This document shows positions 44,790 through 56,707 of a stretch of DNA of 64,000 nt, one piece after another. Position 1 is the stretch's first letter; each line of letters starts with the position of its first letter. The notes under the pieces are model-generated. The model was not told the DNA's origin. It searched no databases and was given only the letters and a program-made list of their open reading frames with translations. Origin of the DNA: Ampullaceana balthica (lineage: Eukaryota; Mollusca; Gastropoda; Lymnaeidae); the NCBI GenBank assembly GCA_944989445.1, contig CALYLW010000133.1:127501-191500 (forward strand), written 5' to 3'. Position numbers and translations under genes: made by a program.

Positions 44790-45290
44790 TCAATTAAAAC
44801 CCGTGTTTAGTCGACACATTGCGGCGAAGCTGGAGTGTCCTCTCCAGAGGTGATGCAAGCCTGGGCGGGTGTTATGAAGAATTAGCTGCTGCCCCTCCCC
44901 TGCGTCGATACAGCTTGGCTGACATTGGTGTCGCAGGAGCTGCCGGAATGTACTATTATTTATATTATTAACTGTTTTTCTGTCAGGGTTCACTCCCTTA
45001 GCCTTTCCCAAGTAGCGGGTGTGGACGCAAGGCAGCGGAGGTTTGAAGTCGGAGTTTCCTTCTCCTAGATGGCATACCAAGGTTATCATCTACCCGTAGG
45101 GGTGCCCAGTGGGAGATGAGTAAACTCGGGGCCCTTGCCAGCAGCAAGAATCGAATCTGTGACCGAATTTTAGGGTTTCGGTACCACAGACACAGCGCAC
45201 TATCAGTTAGACCTCCACGCCCCCCCCTCGAGGCATTAACACTAAGGTTATCTACCTGCCCAACACCCTTTACCACCCTAGCCTGCAAAC
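44790..45290 (-). repeat. Repeat with tRNA-like head, possibly LINE 5' region or SINE
   Basis: On the minus strand a tRNA-like stretch, GGAGGTCTAACTGATAGTGC then CACAGATTCGATTCTTGCTG, carries degenerate boxes A and B. GTAGATGATAACCTTGGTAT and further GC-rich sequence follow. It has no coding support. Whether it belongs to the adjoining LINE is unclear. Confidence 0.45.
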
Positions 45291-45304
45291 TATAATCTAG
45301 CGAG

Positions 45305-45445
45305 TGTCAGCTATGTTCGCAAAAAAAAAGAGAATAAGAACGGGCACAAACACACATTTAAAAGAATGTTTACGCTTGGGCTTGAACCCAGGACCTTCCA
45401 AGTGTAAGGCGGACTTGATATACGAATCACTCGTTATTTTGTGAA
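45305..45445 (-). repeat. tRNA-derived SINE, second copy
   Basis: The minus strand has GTGATTCGTATATCAAGTCC, then GGTCCTGGGTTCAAGCCC, AAATGTGTGTTTGTGCCCGT, matching 21795-21920. Box B is intact, box A is weak. Confidence 0.65.
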
Positions 45446-45779
45446 ATGAACAACGTAAGTGAACGTAAAAACCATTAATGATCTTGAGACAACATCTGCT
45501 TGCCAACTATGAACTGATTGGTTGATCTATATATATAGATGTGTATCGACTACCAAATTTCTATTCATAAAGCATCATAAAAATGTATATTTGGGGGCAC
45601 AAAAAGAAAAGCATGTCAATATTCCTAAGTGTGCTGGAAATATTTCTCACAAAATTCACTTACTCCCAATTCAAGTGAATCAGAGTATCATCCAAAATAG
45701 AGTTACGATATATGTATACTAGGGGCATGTACCCTGCTATCCCGGGTTTAAAATAAAGTTTTTTTTAGAAGCGTATTAT

Positions 45780-46420
45780 TTTTCGCAAATTATCGTCATA
45801 AGAGTGTATTCAGCAAGTTCCCAAAGTTGCATGCTTCTACCTTCACGGGAAGTTGGAGAATTAGTGTTGAGTAAATTGCTCATTTAAGAAAAAAAACTAC
45901 GTTTGCATCCCAAGTAATGATATTTTTTTTTGAATTGGTACCATTGCGGGGGTGAACGCAACAACTTTCCAAAGTTTCATGCTTCTACCTACACGGGAAG
46001 ATGAGGAATCAGTGTTGATTCAGTTTTATATAGCCCATATCAGAGGAAAAAACGGTTTTGGGCCCCCGGCCACCCATGAGTTGAAATTTTTACATTCTTT
46101 TTCCCCGATAATCGTCATAAGAGTGTATTCAGCAAGTTTCAGAAGTTTCATGCTTTTAACTTCACGGGAAGTTGGAGAAATAGTGATGAGTCAGTTTTGA
46201 ATATAAGGAAAAAAAAACTACCCTTTGGCCCCCGTCCCCCCGTAAGTGATAATTTAAATACTTTTTTTACCTGTTACCATCGCCATTTGTTACATAACAA
46301 CCACCGAAAGTTTCATGCTTCTACCTATACGGGAAATGGGAGCATTTTTAAAAATATTTTTTATATAGCTCATATTTGGAAAAACTACATTTTGGGCCCC
46401 CGGCCCCCAGTATTATATAT
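45780..46420 (-). repeat. ~160-bp satellite family, inverted
   Basis: CATGCTTCTACCTxCACGGGAAGTTGGAG-like cores lie at about 45829, 45979, 46150 and 46314, with C blocks such as GGGCCCCCGGCCACCC. They are the reverse complement of the 11.0-12.2 kb units. The array ends in TA repeats at 46415-46465. Confidence 0.85.
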
Positions 46421-46459
46421 ATATATGGAACGATATATATATGTATATATATATATATA

Positions 46460-46685
46460 TATACTAGCGTACACCCGTCAAGAATGACGGTAGTTTTCAG
46501 CTGAAATCTATTTATTTATAAAAAAATGCACTTTTTATTAGGGTGCCTACGGCGCCGACCTTTTTCAAAAGCCCAACTTACTTTTCCTTGTTTGATACAT
46601 ACGATATATTAAACTTTCTGAAATGTACACAAAGTATTTTATAATAGGGGTTGCAGGGCGCCTACCGCGCCCTCTTTATTTTTTG
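46460..46685 (+). repeat. Repeat with GCCTACGGCGCC palindromes
   Basis: Directly after a TA run, ACTAGCGTACACCCGTCAAG starts a repeat with GGTGCCTACGGCGCC and GGCGCCTACCGCGCC. The ATATTAAACTTTCTGAAATG then TACACAAAGTATTTTATAAT segment recurs at 56168-56220 and 18780-18835. Confidence 0.65.
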
Positions 46686-46689
46686 ATTT

Positions 46690-47331
46690 TATAATTAACC
46701 ACCATCTAATTCTCTTTTTACAATGTTCCATTTTCCAAAATTAAAATATGAGCGATAACAATAACGTCATATAATATTTTTTTACAGCGCATATTTAATT
46801 TGAACACTTTTTGATGCTTTGGTGCAGTAATTTTGTTTTCTCTGCTTTCTAAAATTAGTAGCTTAAGGACTGACTGACAGACACTACTTGCGTGAGAATT
46901 GCACAATTATATTGTTTAATAATATATATATCGTTATCGATTAATTTAAATTTAATCGTTAACTTTTGAAACATTATCGATTATCTAATCGTTAAATTCG
47001 ATTAAAGACAAAAATTCGACTTTGCCATCCGCAGTTAGCTAAAAAACAAAATTGTTGCTCAAGTTTCCAGTTATGTTTAAATTTAACTGCGCTGGCGCTG
47101 TCAGCCATATTTTAGTTTACTTCTGACGGTCCACATAGATTAATAAAATAAAATATAATATTACGCGGGAGAAGTTTGTACGTAAAAAAATATATAAATT
47201 ATTATTAATAATTAATTAATTATTTTTTTAAAATAAATATTAAACGTTAATCTCTATGTTGTGATTTATTTTGATGCGTTACAATTTTGTTTGTACATTA
47301 GTTTTCATGGGTCAATTTTAAATATTTATAC

Positions 47332-47391
<60 letters not shown>

Positions 47392-48490
47392 CTAAGTGTG
47401 TGTGTCTCTGTTTCAATGCGTGCATGTGTCTATCTGTTTCTTTGTAGATGGTGGAGACGAAAATTTGTTGTTTTTTTGTTTGAGTGAAACACTTATTTTA
47501 TCAAATTCTTTTTTTTTAAGACTACCCACTCTCTCTTATCATATTTTTCCTTTGCTTATTCAGCAACGTTTATTTTCGGTTGGCTTATTAGCAATATTCT
47601 TGCATGTCGGACAAGATCATTGTTGTAATGCCAGCGGGTGGCTTTTGAACACGGCCCTTCCTGGCCTGACATTTAGACTTGGCAGTGTGTTGTCTGGTTG
47701 CCTCACAGACCGATACACCGTTCCGTATCATAGAGCGACGGGATTTTTAAGTTCATTTTTGTATCGCTTAAGGAGACCTCCGCGTGCACTTTGCCCATTA
47801 ATAAGCTCACGCGTGACTTATGACAAAACTTCATCGTCAATAACTTGTGTCATTACTTTTTTCTTTAGTTACGTTTGGTTTTAAGAAAACAATCCTATTC
47901 CTAAATAAAATTCAATAGATATCATCTTGTGTAATTCTGTTTCAGGTAAAGACAATACGAGGTTATTAAATCTCCATAAGCTTTTTTTTTGAAAGACAAA
48001 ATCGTGCCAATTAAGTGCTTCAAAATCCATTTATTTTTAAAAAAACCCACTGAAAACGATTGAATTTCTATTTATACAATACGCAACCGAATTTTTAAAA
48101 AATATTTTCTAATTACTATTTTTTAAAAAGCATAGTTTATGTAGCCACAAGCAACAAACCCCGTCCAAGGACGGTCTGCCACTGTTTCGGTGGCATGTTG
48201 TCTAGGAGTAACAGTAATGATTAACAGGAGGTTCACACTTCAAGATGGTAACACAGTACTGAATGATGACAAAAAGACTGCACCATAAATAACTCATTTC
48301 GAACTTTAGCGTAAATTTGTTCAATATGAAAATTATTATTTTACATTTACCTCCACTACTGATTGGTTTTAAGAGTCTATAGGAGTTTGTGGGACCAATC
48401 GCTTATTATTATGATAGATCTTTCTTACTTTTAATTAGCCTGGTTTTTCGTCATTTATTAAAATGTGTACTGTTAATTTATTAAAAAAAA
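46690..48490. other. AT-rich, repeat fragments, no supported gene
   Basis: TA runs lie at 47330-47390. GATTAATCG/ATCGATTA-rich sequence near 46930-47010 resembles MITE ends. An open plus frame at 47396-47884 has hydrophobic and Cys-containing parts but no motif I recognise. The 48155-48225 segment is the reverse complement of the 32.78-32.85 kb hairpins. Confidence 0.4.
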
Positions 48491-48498
48491 TAATAAAA

Positions 48499-49645
48499 AA
48501 AGCATTTGACAAAGTTCACCACCTTAGTTTACTTAAAAAACTTAACTACTTTGGAATATCAGGTTCCTTACATCACTGGATCCAAGACTTCCTTTTGGGC
48601 AGGGAGCAAACTGTAATAATTAATGGATCTAAATCTGCACCAATAAAGGTTAACTCAGGAGTTCCACAAGGAACTGTGCTAGGTCCCTTACTCTTTTTAA
48701 TTTATATAAATGATTTACCCAACAACATCTCAACAGGTACAAAAGTTAGGTTATTTGCTGATGATTGTATAATCTATAGAACAATTAAATCAGAACAAGA
48801 TAGCAAAATTTTACAAAAAGACTTAGATGAATTGATAAAATGGGAAACTAACTGGAGTATGTCTTTCCACCCAGAAAAGTGTCAACTGTTAAGAGTAACA
48901 AAGAAAAAGAAACAAATAAATTCAAAATATTACATTCATGGAAAAGAACTGACCCAAACTAAAGATGCAAAATACTTAGGAGTCTTAATAAATGAGAAAC
49001 TATCATGGAATCCCCATGTCAATGAAGTTATTAAAAAATCAAACAAAACCTTAGGCTTTATAAAAAGAAACTTTAAACAAATGTAATAGAGATATAAAAC
49101 TAAAATGCTACCTCACTTTGGTGAGACCTGTACTAGAATATGCATCTTCTGTATGGGACCCACCATCCACCAAAGAAAACATTGATAATCTAGAACAAAT
49201 TCAAAAAAGAGCTGCCAGATTCATTACTGGAGAATATTCAAAACTGACAAGAAAAACACCATTAGTTAAATCATTAAACCTTGAAACACTAGAGGATAGA
49301 AGAACCAAGAGCAAAGTAGTAATCATACATAAAGCAATTAATTCTAATTTAGAAATACAACACAAAGATAACTTAATACAACCCTCAGATAGACATAAGG
49401 ATAAAAACACCTTTCTTATTCCGTATGCAAGAACAAACACATACAAGTTTTCCTTCTTCCCGTCCGTAATTCGGGCGTGGAATGGGTTGCCTGAAGAATC
49501 CAGGAAAACCAACACTTTATCAACATTTAAATCTCTAATAAAAATGCAGGACTAGGACTAAACACAAACCATAGATAAACGTAGGACGCAATAATCTTCT
49601 GTATAGAAGGAGCGTCTGTAAACAGATAAGATAAGATAATAATAA
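48499..49645 (+). pseudogene. Young 5'-truncated CR1 copy
   Basis: From AGCATTTGACAAAGTTCACC to the AGATAAGATAAG tail it is almost identical to 59045-60170. It starts within RT motif A. Small differences include an extra A giving AACTTTAAACAAATG (frameshift near 49075), an added CAC near 49160 and a repeated AGGACT at the stop. The few differences indicate a recent insertion. Confidence 0.92.
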
Positions 49646-50462
49646 TTAAGACATAATTTAATATAGCTTAATATTGGTAGTGATTGTTAAGTTTGGGATT
49701 ATGTTTTTAAAGTTATTTATTGTAAATCGTAATTAATAAATTATTTATGGTATAAACACATCATTTATTACAACAGTTGATTAATTATTATTTATTATTA
49801 AGGATGATGTGTTTTCTTGACGTATAAAATCAGTGGAGTAGCTAAATCTTTTGCCTACCTGGGCAATCTCTAATTTTCCACCCTTTTTAGGAGCTTTTTC
49901 CATAAATGACCTCGCGCACTTATGAGGAAGAGGGTCACACATTTGTTACGATGTGTGACTAGGAAAGGAGGGGGGTTTAAGAAATGGGACGTCACATCAA
50001 AACTTGCAAATTTAAGTAAAAGTTGCTTTAAAATATTTGACTACTGAAACTTATTTAATGACGTTTTGCATGGCTTCACGCGTGTACTAATATTAGAGTG
50101 CAGCCTTACACTAAACATACTTAAATTACCAAAAAGTGATTAGAAACATGCTGATTTTCAAATATAAAATACGGCTTTTATGGGGGGGCGGGGGGCAAAG
50201 CTTTGATACGTCTTATTGAAGAGGGGGTCGACTTTTTCTGACTACTTGTGACAAGGGGAGAGGGGGTTGAAAAATCACTTAGAATCACGTGACGTTATTT
50301 ATAAACGTCCTTTAAATCAATCCTATGATGGTTTTCATAAATTAATAATTGAAACGAAGTAAAGGTAGGGAACATTTTTACAATGCATGATATATTTGTG
50401 TAAGCAATATTAAAAGAGGGCGCATAAGTTGATATACATAAATAAATATTTATCAAAATTAG

Positions 50463-50892
50463 GGCTGGTACTCATTAAAAAAATTGGTTCGATTAAATGG
50501 AAAAAATTCGATTAATCGAGTAATATTGATTAATTATATTTTTATAACACATAATTAGATCTTGTTTAGTCGTTATTCATAAAATCGAAAAAATCCCTTA
50601 AGTCGCAGTAATTCCATGGCTACCAAAATTTGTGACGTAGCAAATTATCTCTGCTATGCAAGAAATACAGAAGGAAAACCTTTTTGTTTACGTATGAAAG
50701 TCTAAATAAGTAACAGTTATATGAGGGAATATTATGAAAATTAAAAAAAATGCAATTATTAAAAATTTGAGAAGAAAAAAAAGAAATATTTTTAAAATTG
50801 TAATATAATTCTAATCGATTAAATCAATTTTAATCAATAAAAATTTTCAACGATTAATCGATTACTTAATCGTTAATTTCCGCAACCCTAAT
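50463..50892. mobile_element. Possible MITE with GATTAATCG ends
   Basis: Left end TAGGGCTGGTACTCATTAAA with GATTAATCGAGTAAT; right end ATTAATCGATTACTTAATCG then TTTCCGCAACCCTA. The ends are inverted with low identity and there is no clear target duplication. Confidence 0.45.
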
Positions 50893-51077
50893 AAACATAC
50901 AATATATTTTATCTATGGCCACAAGAAAATAACTGAGGTCGCAGGTCACCCCCTCTCTATGAGTCACGTAATATTCCAAATTTACACCCCCAACATAAGA
51001 ATACCAATTGAAGTGCTTTTATTATTTATAAATAACATTTATTATTTATTTTTGTATTATTACTACTTTTTAAAAAT

Positions 51078-51285
51078 TTAATCAAAGAAATTACTGTGAA
51101 AACATATTGATACATTTACTTTTCTAACTTTCATGGCAGAAACATCGTGTATTATGCTATCAAAGTTTAAATTATTTGTAATATCTTGTTCTATTGCTAT
51201 TATTGCAAGATTTACTACTCTTAAATCACTCATTATGGAACGAAGATAATGTTTTATCAACTTTAGTTTTGAAAAGCTGAAACAG
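51078..51285 (-). pseudogene. hAT transposase C-terminal fragment
   Basis: SFSKLKLIKHYLRSIMSDLR, then LAIIAIEQDITNNLNFDSII and AMKVRKVN is the dimerisation end of ZMYM-like hAT transposases. It is the only coding part left in the element. Confidence 0.8.
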
Positions 51286-52099
51286 TAATATCAATTACTA
51301 CTTGCAAGTTAAACACAATATTTGAACCGCTATGGTATTTTTTGCGCATTATTCTGCGCATGTGGCAAATCCACGCAAAAACTGCCGTGGTTATATTATA
51401 GTACATATTTTTTTTAGTCCAGCGGTAATGTGTTTTATGTGTCGTATTCATGTAAACGCGTCATCTGCTACGTATACCGCTTAATTCCCAAAAACATGGA
51501 TAACTTTTTTGGTAGATTTACATTTTTTTCAAAAGTTATGCGTTAGTTATAACAATCAGTATGTCATCAAACAAATATTGTGTGAATCCGTTAATTAAGA
51601 CTCGAATTTACAAATATTTTTGTTCACCCGGGTTTTCCAGCTTAAAAGTGGTTGTCGGAAATGGATGTAATTTTCAAATGTCCACAAATGCCATCTAATC
51701 AATGTGTGCCGCCGGTCCGGACCGCTTCATTGCAACCCCCTAGCTACGCCACTGTATAACAGTATGTTTTTGTATAGTTTAACAAATCGTACATAGTCTA
51801 TCATAGCATTTAATCTAACAAATATTCATTAGTTAGAACAAGAGAATTTAGCAGGCTTTATCGATCCCAATCTTTAAGCACTTGTGAGTATTGTAGGAGT
51901 TTAAATTTTCTGACTATAATTTAAATTATATATATTTTTCTTTCGGGATTTAAAAAAATAGTAATAAAACCGCAAATCATTTTTTTTAACCTGGTTCTTC
52001 ATACTTAAACATACTCATGAAAATAAATACATCCAAAATTGTGTACTCCATTTTTTTCATATTTCTTTTTATTTTTTATTAATATTATCTTATTTTCAG

Positions 52100-52333
52100 A
52101 AAACAGAAATTCATTAATCCACTACATTGATGACAACAAAACAATCGCCATTTGCATAACTAAAAAGGGAGATACAATGTTTGATTTGTTTTTGGGGAGT
52201 TTAAAAAAACAAAATTTAATAATTTATCCGAAACGGATTGGAATTGGATTGCATCATATCCGAATCAAAACGTTTACAAATGAACATTGTAAAAACCAAC
52301 TCAGCACTAATATTGTGGAGATATACATACCTG
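52100..52333 (+). CDS. Possible internal exon, phase 1-1
   Basis: An acceptor (TTATTTTCAG) and a donor-like CTG|GTGAAG bound a 234-bp open stretch that begins and ends in phase 1. It encodes about 77 residues including NSLIHYIDDNKTIAICITKK, HHIRIKTFTNEHCKNQL and VEIYIPG. Symmetrical phase-1 exons are typical of extracellular modules, and the end resembles Ig-like strands. I do not recognise a family. No flanking exons were found. Confidence 0.35.
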
Positions 52334-52399
52334 GTGAAGTTAAAATTATTTTAGCATTCTTTTTCTGTTTGTTTGTTGTTGTTTTTGTGTTTGCTTAGA

Positions 52400-53520
52400 T
52401 ACACTACTCTCTGTAAATTATAGCTTATATTACTGTGCCATGAAATAAAGTCATTCCCAAAATAAAGTCTTCCCCGTAGAGTTTAGTTTATAAAAAGTTG
52501 CCCATGGAGACTTTCTTTTAAAATGAAGTCTCCGGGTTTATAATAAATCCTCCTTTTAATTATTTGAAATTCTTTTTAAAATATTGTTCCGTTCAAGTTT
52601 GTGACACACACTTTATTTTGTATTTGTTCTAAATGCATTTGTGTATGATTATTAGAAATTCACTGATCATAAGCTCAGTCAGAGGCGTAACAGTTTGAGG
52701 GTTAAGGGGGTGCATTCCCATAGAAACACATTTTTAGAGTTGGCTAATTGCCTAGAGTTATATGAAAATCAGCGCACAAATAAAATGAAAAACAAAAATG
52801 ATTAATTAATACTAAAAAGCTGCACCGATGTCTTGGAACAAGAATTCACTCTTTACATCAAGGGGCAGCACCAAACCAAAATTTAGTATTGATTTAAGCA
52901 CAAACATCCATCTTAAACATACATTTATTGATTTTTTCGATATTACCATAGGCTGTCATGTGTCGCAAAGAACTCCGTAGCGGGCCGCAAGCTCAGAAAC
53001 TTACTCAACGTCCCAACACCTAACGTTGTGCGAATTTATCGTTTATATTATCAACACAAACCTACGGCTTCAAAAACGTAATCCCTGCCTAATGAAACAA
53101 AACAATTGCCTTTACACACGCAAAAAACCTCCCATTGACCAATCTGTACAGTGTGACACAATTGCAAGTACTTAAGCAAAATTTTGTTTAAAAATGTCAC
53201 GCCCCTAAGAGGTTTCCAAAGGTATGATCCTCACCTACTCATATTTCTCTATATCTACATCACTACCATAAATATTGTTACAGTAAACATGTGTGAATAA
53301 TACAATAATTCAAAAGTAAGTATTAATTATAATTGGTTTTTGAGTCATCTATTTGTGTTATATTGAAACTGCGATTGAGGGGATTTATTTCGGGAGACAT
53401 TATTTTACAGGGTAGGGGAGAATTTATTTTAATTGTGAGAAAAATATGTTTTCTCCCAGATGATATATTTTTTTTTAAAAATAAATCATCCGGGGGAAGA
53501 CTCTGAATAGGCACGATTTA
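52400..53520. other. AT-rich, no supported gene
   Basis: CAGAGGCGTAACAGTTTGAGG at 52681 resembles a hAT end, but no partner end was found. No reading frame was supported. Confidence 0.4.
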
Positions 53521-53524
53521 TTTT

Positions 53525-53852
53525 GCAACACCGACGTATAAAACGACTTGTCAACCACTAAAAATCGTTTTAAAAGTTATGGGTTCGTCTTATGGCATAT
53601 TTGCCTGTTGAAACAGTACAGCAGCAGTACTGTAATACATAACAGTATACAAATCGCTAACAGTCAAGACGATATTATGTCTCCACCAGCGAGAAGATAT
53701 AAATATGAAGCCAGTTGCAAACTTAAATTGTGTTGGAAGAAAGGAGTTCTAATATCTCGAAAAAAGCTTACAACCTATATTTAAACAGAAAATGTGCGGT
53801 GGTCTTCTAATACGCACAGCCGTCTTATATGCCGGAATTTACGGTAATTGAA
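53525..53852 (+). mobile_element. Pogo/Tigger-like relic
   Basis: Left ACCGACGTATAAAACGAC and right GTCTTATATGCCGGAATTTACGGT are partly inverted, of the type seen at pogo-like ends. Inside, SPPARRYKYEASCKLKL resembles the start of a Tigger DNA-binding region. It is short and has no DDE domain. Confidence 0.5.
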
Positions 53853-54193
53853 AAAGTATAGTTTTACATACGTATTTGAAATTTTTTTTAAATATTATTA
53901 TTTTCCAAGAAAAAAAAACAACTATAAAGATATTCTGTTCTGTTTGATAAGTTATTCACAAAACAAATATAATTTTATAATTGTGTCTTCATTTAAAAAT
54001 AACATTGTAATTGTATTCTCATAAAATGATGGAAGTGCAGCTCCCACTGTTACTTTCCAATAGTTAAAAACAAAATTGTTTATGTCGTTTGCTCATGACA
54101 TTTTTTAATGGTTGGCTATATATGTGCGAGTACATGGTATACACGAATGTAAGATGTTTATATTAACTTATAGATGAAGGTTTTAGTTATGAA

Positions 54194-55375
54194 ATGGCGA
54201 TAAGGCGAGAAAAGGCAATCATGACCACGGTGATACGATACCGTAGGTTGGAGCATGACGAACCCTGCTTTCAATTACAAGATCGATGGGTAAAGAGGAC
54301 CCGACTGAAAAGACCATCCTTCATGGATACGGTCTACGCAATAGAAGACTCAGTCCCTATACCCAAGCACAGGGAACGCATGCGACTGGTCCCTGCTCGA
54401 GGACCACATGAAAGCTCAGACTTGCCTGAACTACGTTTGACACTGGCAAATACAGCGGTGACGAAAGCCAGTCCCGTCGAGCTCCAGCGAGACGAGACTC
54501 TGAAGACAATCGAAGCTTATGGCGATAGTGTGGTAAAAGTCTTTACGGACGGCTCGCGTTTCATGGATGGCAGAAGTGGATACGGAGTGCTAATTCAATA
54601 CCCTCAACCTGGACCTGACAGTATCGAACTGTCAGGGCCGTGCGGATCCGCATACAGTAGTCACGACGCCGAACTGGAGGCGATTTGCAAGGGTTTGAAG
54701 GAAGTGCGCCGACGTCTAGCAAGAAGAAAGGTTTTCCCGACCGTCGTAGTTTTCACCGACTCACGGTTTTCGCTCGAGACCGTGGGTCGATCCTCTCTGG
54801 AGACGAAAACGGTCAGTGTCATTTTGGAAACAGTAGGTGAAATCCTAGCACGAGGCGGAAAAGTAGTCCTTCAGTACATCACTGGGCACAGTGGCGAGCC
54901 TCATTCAGACAGGGTCGATAAGTTGGCGAGAGAAGGTTCAGCTCAGCCCCAACCCGATCGCCCGATGACCCAGCTGGGGGTCAGATCGTGGCTTAAGGAC
55001 CATTTCCGAGAGAAATGGCTACAGGGCTGGGCCTCTGGAAGCACGGCCAGAAAAGTATTCCAGTACATGCGGCGACCGAACAAAAGCGATTCCTGGTGGA
55101 AAATTGGACGTAGCAATCAGACGCTCATAACTAGAATGAGAACTGAACATTGTCCCACACGAAGCTACTTGTACAAGTTTAACACTAGAAGGGAACTGGC
55201 CTGTCGGCTGTGTGGCCACCCGGAAGAGACAGTGGCACACGTACTCGAAGAGTGCCCCGAGCTGTGCGGGGGTTTGGAGGACGAAGTAACGGTACCTGCA
55301 GAGGGTTACCTCTACGGCGATGCCCGCTTGATGAGGCTCGCTTGCGATAAAATGAACCGGGTCTTAAGAGCCTAG
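54194..55375 (+). CDS. Intact RNase H reading frame, probably LINE-derived
   Basis: The 393-codon frame has no defects. RNase H catalytic positions are visible: Asp in FTDGSRF, Glu in DAELEAI, Asp in FTDSRFSLE, and a late His/Asp segment (TGHSGEPHSDRVDKLAREG). A Cys/His knuckle follows (CRLCGHPEETVAHVLEEC), the usual C-terminal arrangement in I-type LINE ORF2 proteins. An in-frame TAA lies 30 bp upstream of the ATG, so reading starts here. GC content is clearly higher than in its surroundings. The likeliest explanation is a young 5'-truncated LINE; a captured gene is the alternative. Confidence 0.75.
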   Translation: MAIRREKAIMTTVIRYRRLEHDEPCFQLQDRWVKRTRLKRPSFMDTVYAIEDSVPIPKHRERMRLVPARGPHESSDLPELRLTLANTAVTKASPVELQRDETLKTIEAYGDSVVKVFTDGSRFMDGRSGYGVLIQYPQPGPDSIELSGPCGSAYSSHDAELEAICKGLKEVRRRLARRKVFPTVVVFTDSRFSLETVGRSSLETKTVSVILETVGEILARGGKVVLQYITGHSGEPHSDRVDKLAREGSAQPQPDRPMTQLGVRSWLKDHFREKWLQGWASGSTARKVFQYMRRPNKSDSWWKIGRSNQTLITRMRTEHCPTRSYLYKFNTRRELACRLCGHPEETVAHVLEECPELCGGLEDEVTVPAEGYLYGDARLMRLACDKMNRVLRA

Positions 55376-56015
55376 CGGCTCGACCCAAAAGAGAATGTAC
55401 ATTCACGAGTTATGAAATGTATATGAAATGTTCCTTAACTAAACATAAAAATTCAAATGAAGTCAAAAATAATTACTAAATATGATAAGTATAATTTTTG
55501 TTTGCTTAGGGTAGCTCTATTAAAATAACTAGCACATCTATTGAGATGAGGAAACACACGTCGCTGAAGCTCAGTTTTTCTAACGACGTTATGCTTGTGA
55601 ACGATTGTGTTTTGTAATTAGAATTTTCAAAACTGTGACCCGGCTATCATAAATTCGAAGTTGTTTCGTTTGGATATGATGAGGCCGGATTGACTGGGGA
55701 AACCTGGAGGAGTAATAAGACATGACCATTGGTTCTATGTAAGTGTTCTTTTTAAAGAAACTATATACAATATAAAGCATTAATAAACTAAATTTGAGTT
55801 ACATTTTAACTTGTCTAGTTGTCTTTAAATAATTAAAATAAAGCTAAAACACAAAACTATTTTAGAATAATTTAAGAAGTTGAACTTAAAATATAAAAAA
55901 GCAATGAATGCAATAATCCGTATTTTATATATTTCGAAACAAAAGTTCCCGATAAAACATTTAGAAAGAAAAGTGTTTATTGGGAGAATTTTATATAGAT
56001 ATACTTTCAAATAAA
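55376..56015. other. AT-rich, no gene
   Basis: The first ~60 bp may be LINE 3' untranslated sequence. Nothing else was supported. Confidence 0.5.
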
Positions 56016-56036
56016 ACATGTATATATATATATATT

Positions 56037-56059
<23 letters not shown>

Positions 56060-56068
<9 letters not shown>

Positions 56069-56350
56069 CTAGGGGTTGTAGGGCGCCTATGGCACCCACT
56101 GGTGCTGCAGGGCGCCTACGGCGATCACTTTTTTTTGGTTAAAACCCTAAGTAACTTATCCTGTGATAAATAAGAAATATTAAACTTCCTGAAATTTACA
56201 CAAAGTGTTTTATAATAAACTAGCAGACCCGTCGTGCGTTGCAACGATCTCAGTTAAAAGGAATACATATAGATAATAAAACAAACCCGTAAAAACAAAG
56301 TTTTTGACTATAAATCCCTTATATATGAGACATAACTAAAAGTATTTACA
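56060..56350 (+). repeat. TA run and GGCGCCTACGGCG repeat
   Basis: ACTAGGGGTTGTAGGGCGCC and GCTGCAGGGCGCCTACGGCG follow TA repeats, then AAATATTAAACTTCCTGAAA and CTAGCAGACCCGTCGTGCG begin a second unit. The phrase AAACAAAGTTTTTGACTATA near 56300 also ends the 43.8-kb repeat. Confidence 0.65.
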
Positions 56351-56707
56351 CATTTTTTACAGACTGAATCCGTCGTAACTCAACTTTGCTTCATAACCCT
56401 GGGAAGGGGGGAGTGGTAGAGGGGGAAAAGTCGGGTCACCGATTCGCCTGACCGAGCTCAGCGTGACACGTAAAATGTAAACAAAAGCACGCGGGTACGT
56501 CGATGGATCGCCTCAACGCGTCAACTCAAACTTTCAAGTGGAAAAAAAAACAATAACAAACAGTGAATTTGAATTACATACCTCATATAAGGATAAACCA
56601 AAAATGCATTAATTTAATTACGGTACGTTCGATCGATCTGAAATGTAATAGTCTTAAGTCTTAAACTTAAGCCTTAAAATTAAACCTAGTCTAACACTAA
56701 CCCGAAA

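Larger units (their letters stand above)
49831..51754 (-). mobile_element. hAT transposon relic
   Basis: Ends are CAGTGGAGTAGCTAAATC on the left and CCCCTAGCTACGCCACTG on the right. Flanks TATAAAAT and TATAACAG match at 6 of 8 positions. A C-terminal transposase fragment lies on the minus strand at 51078-51285. The right end is the same family as 29529. A smaller TA/ATCGATTAA-rich insertion lies at 50463-50892. Confidence 0.7.

Noticed and set aside
47396..47884. 162-residue plus-strand reading frame
   Set aside because: No motif, no splice or promoter support, and composition resembling the antisense of repeat sequence.
52681..52730. Another hAT element beginning CAGAGGCGTAACAG
   Set aside because: No inverted right end or 8-bp duplication could be found.
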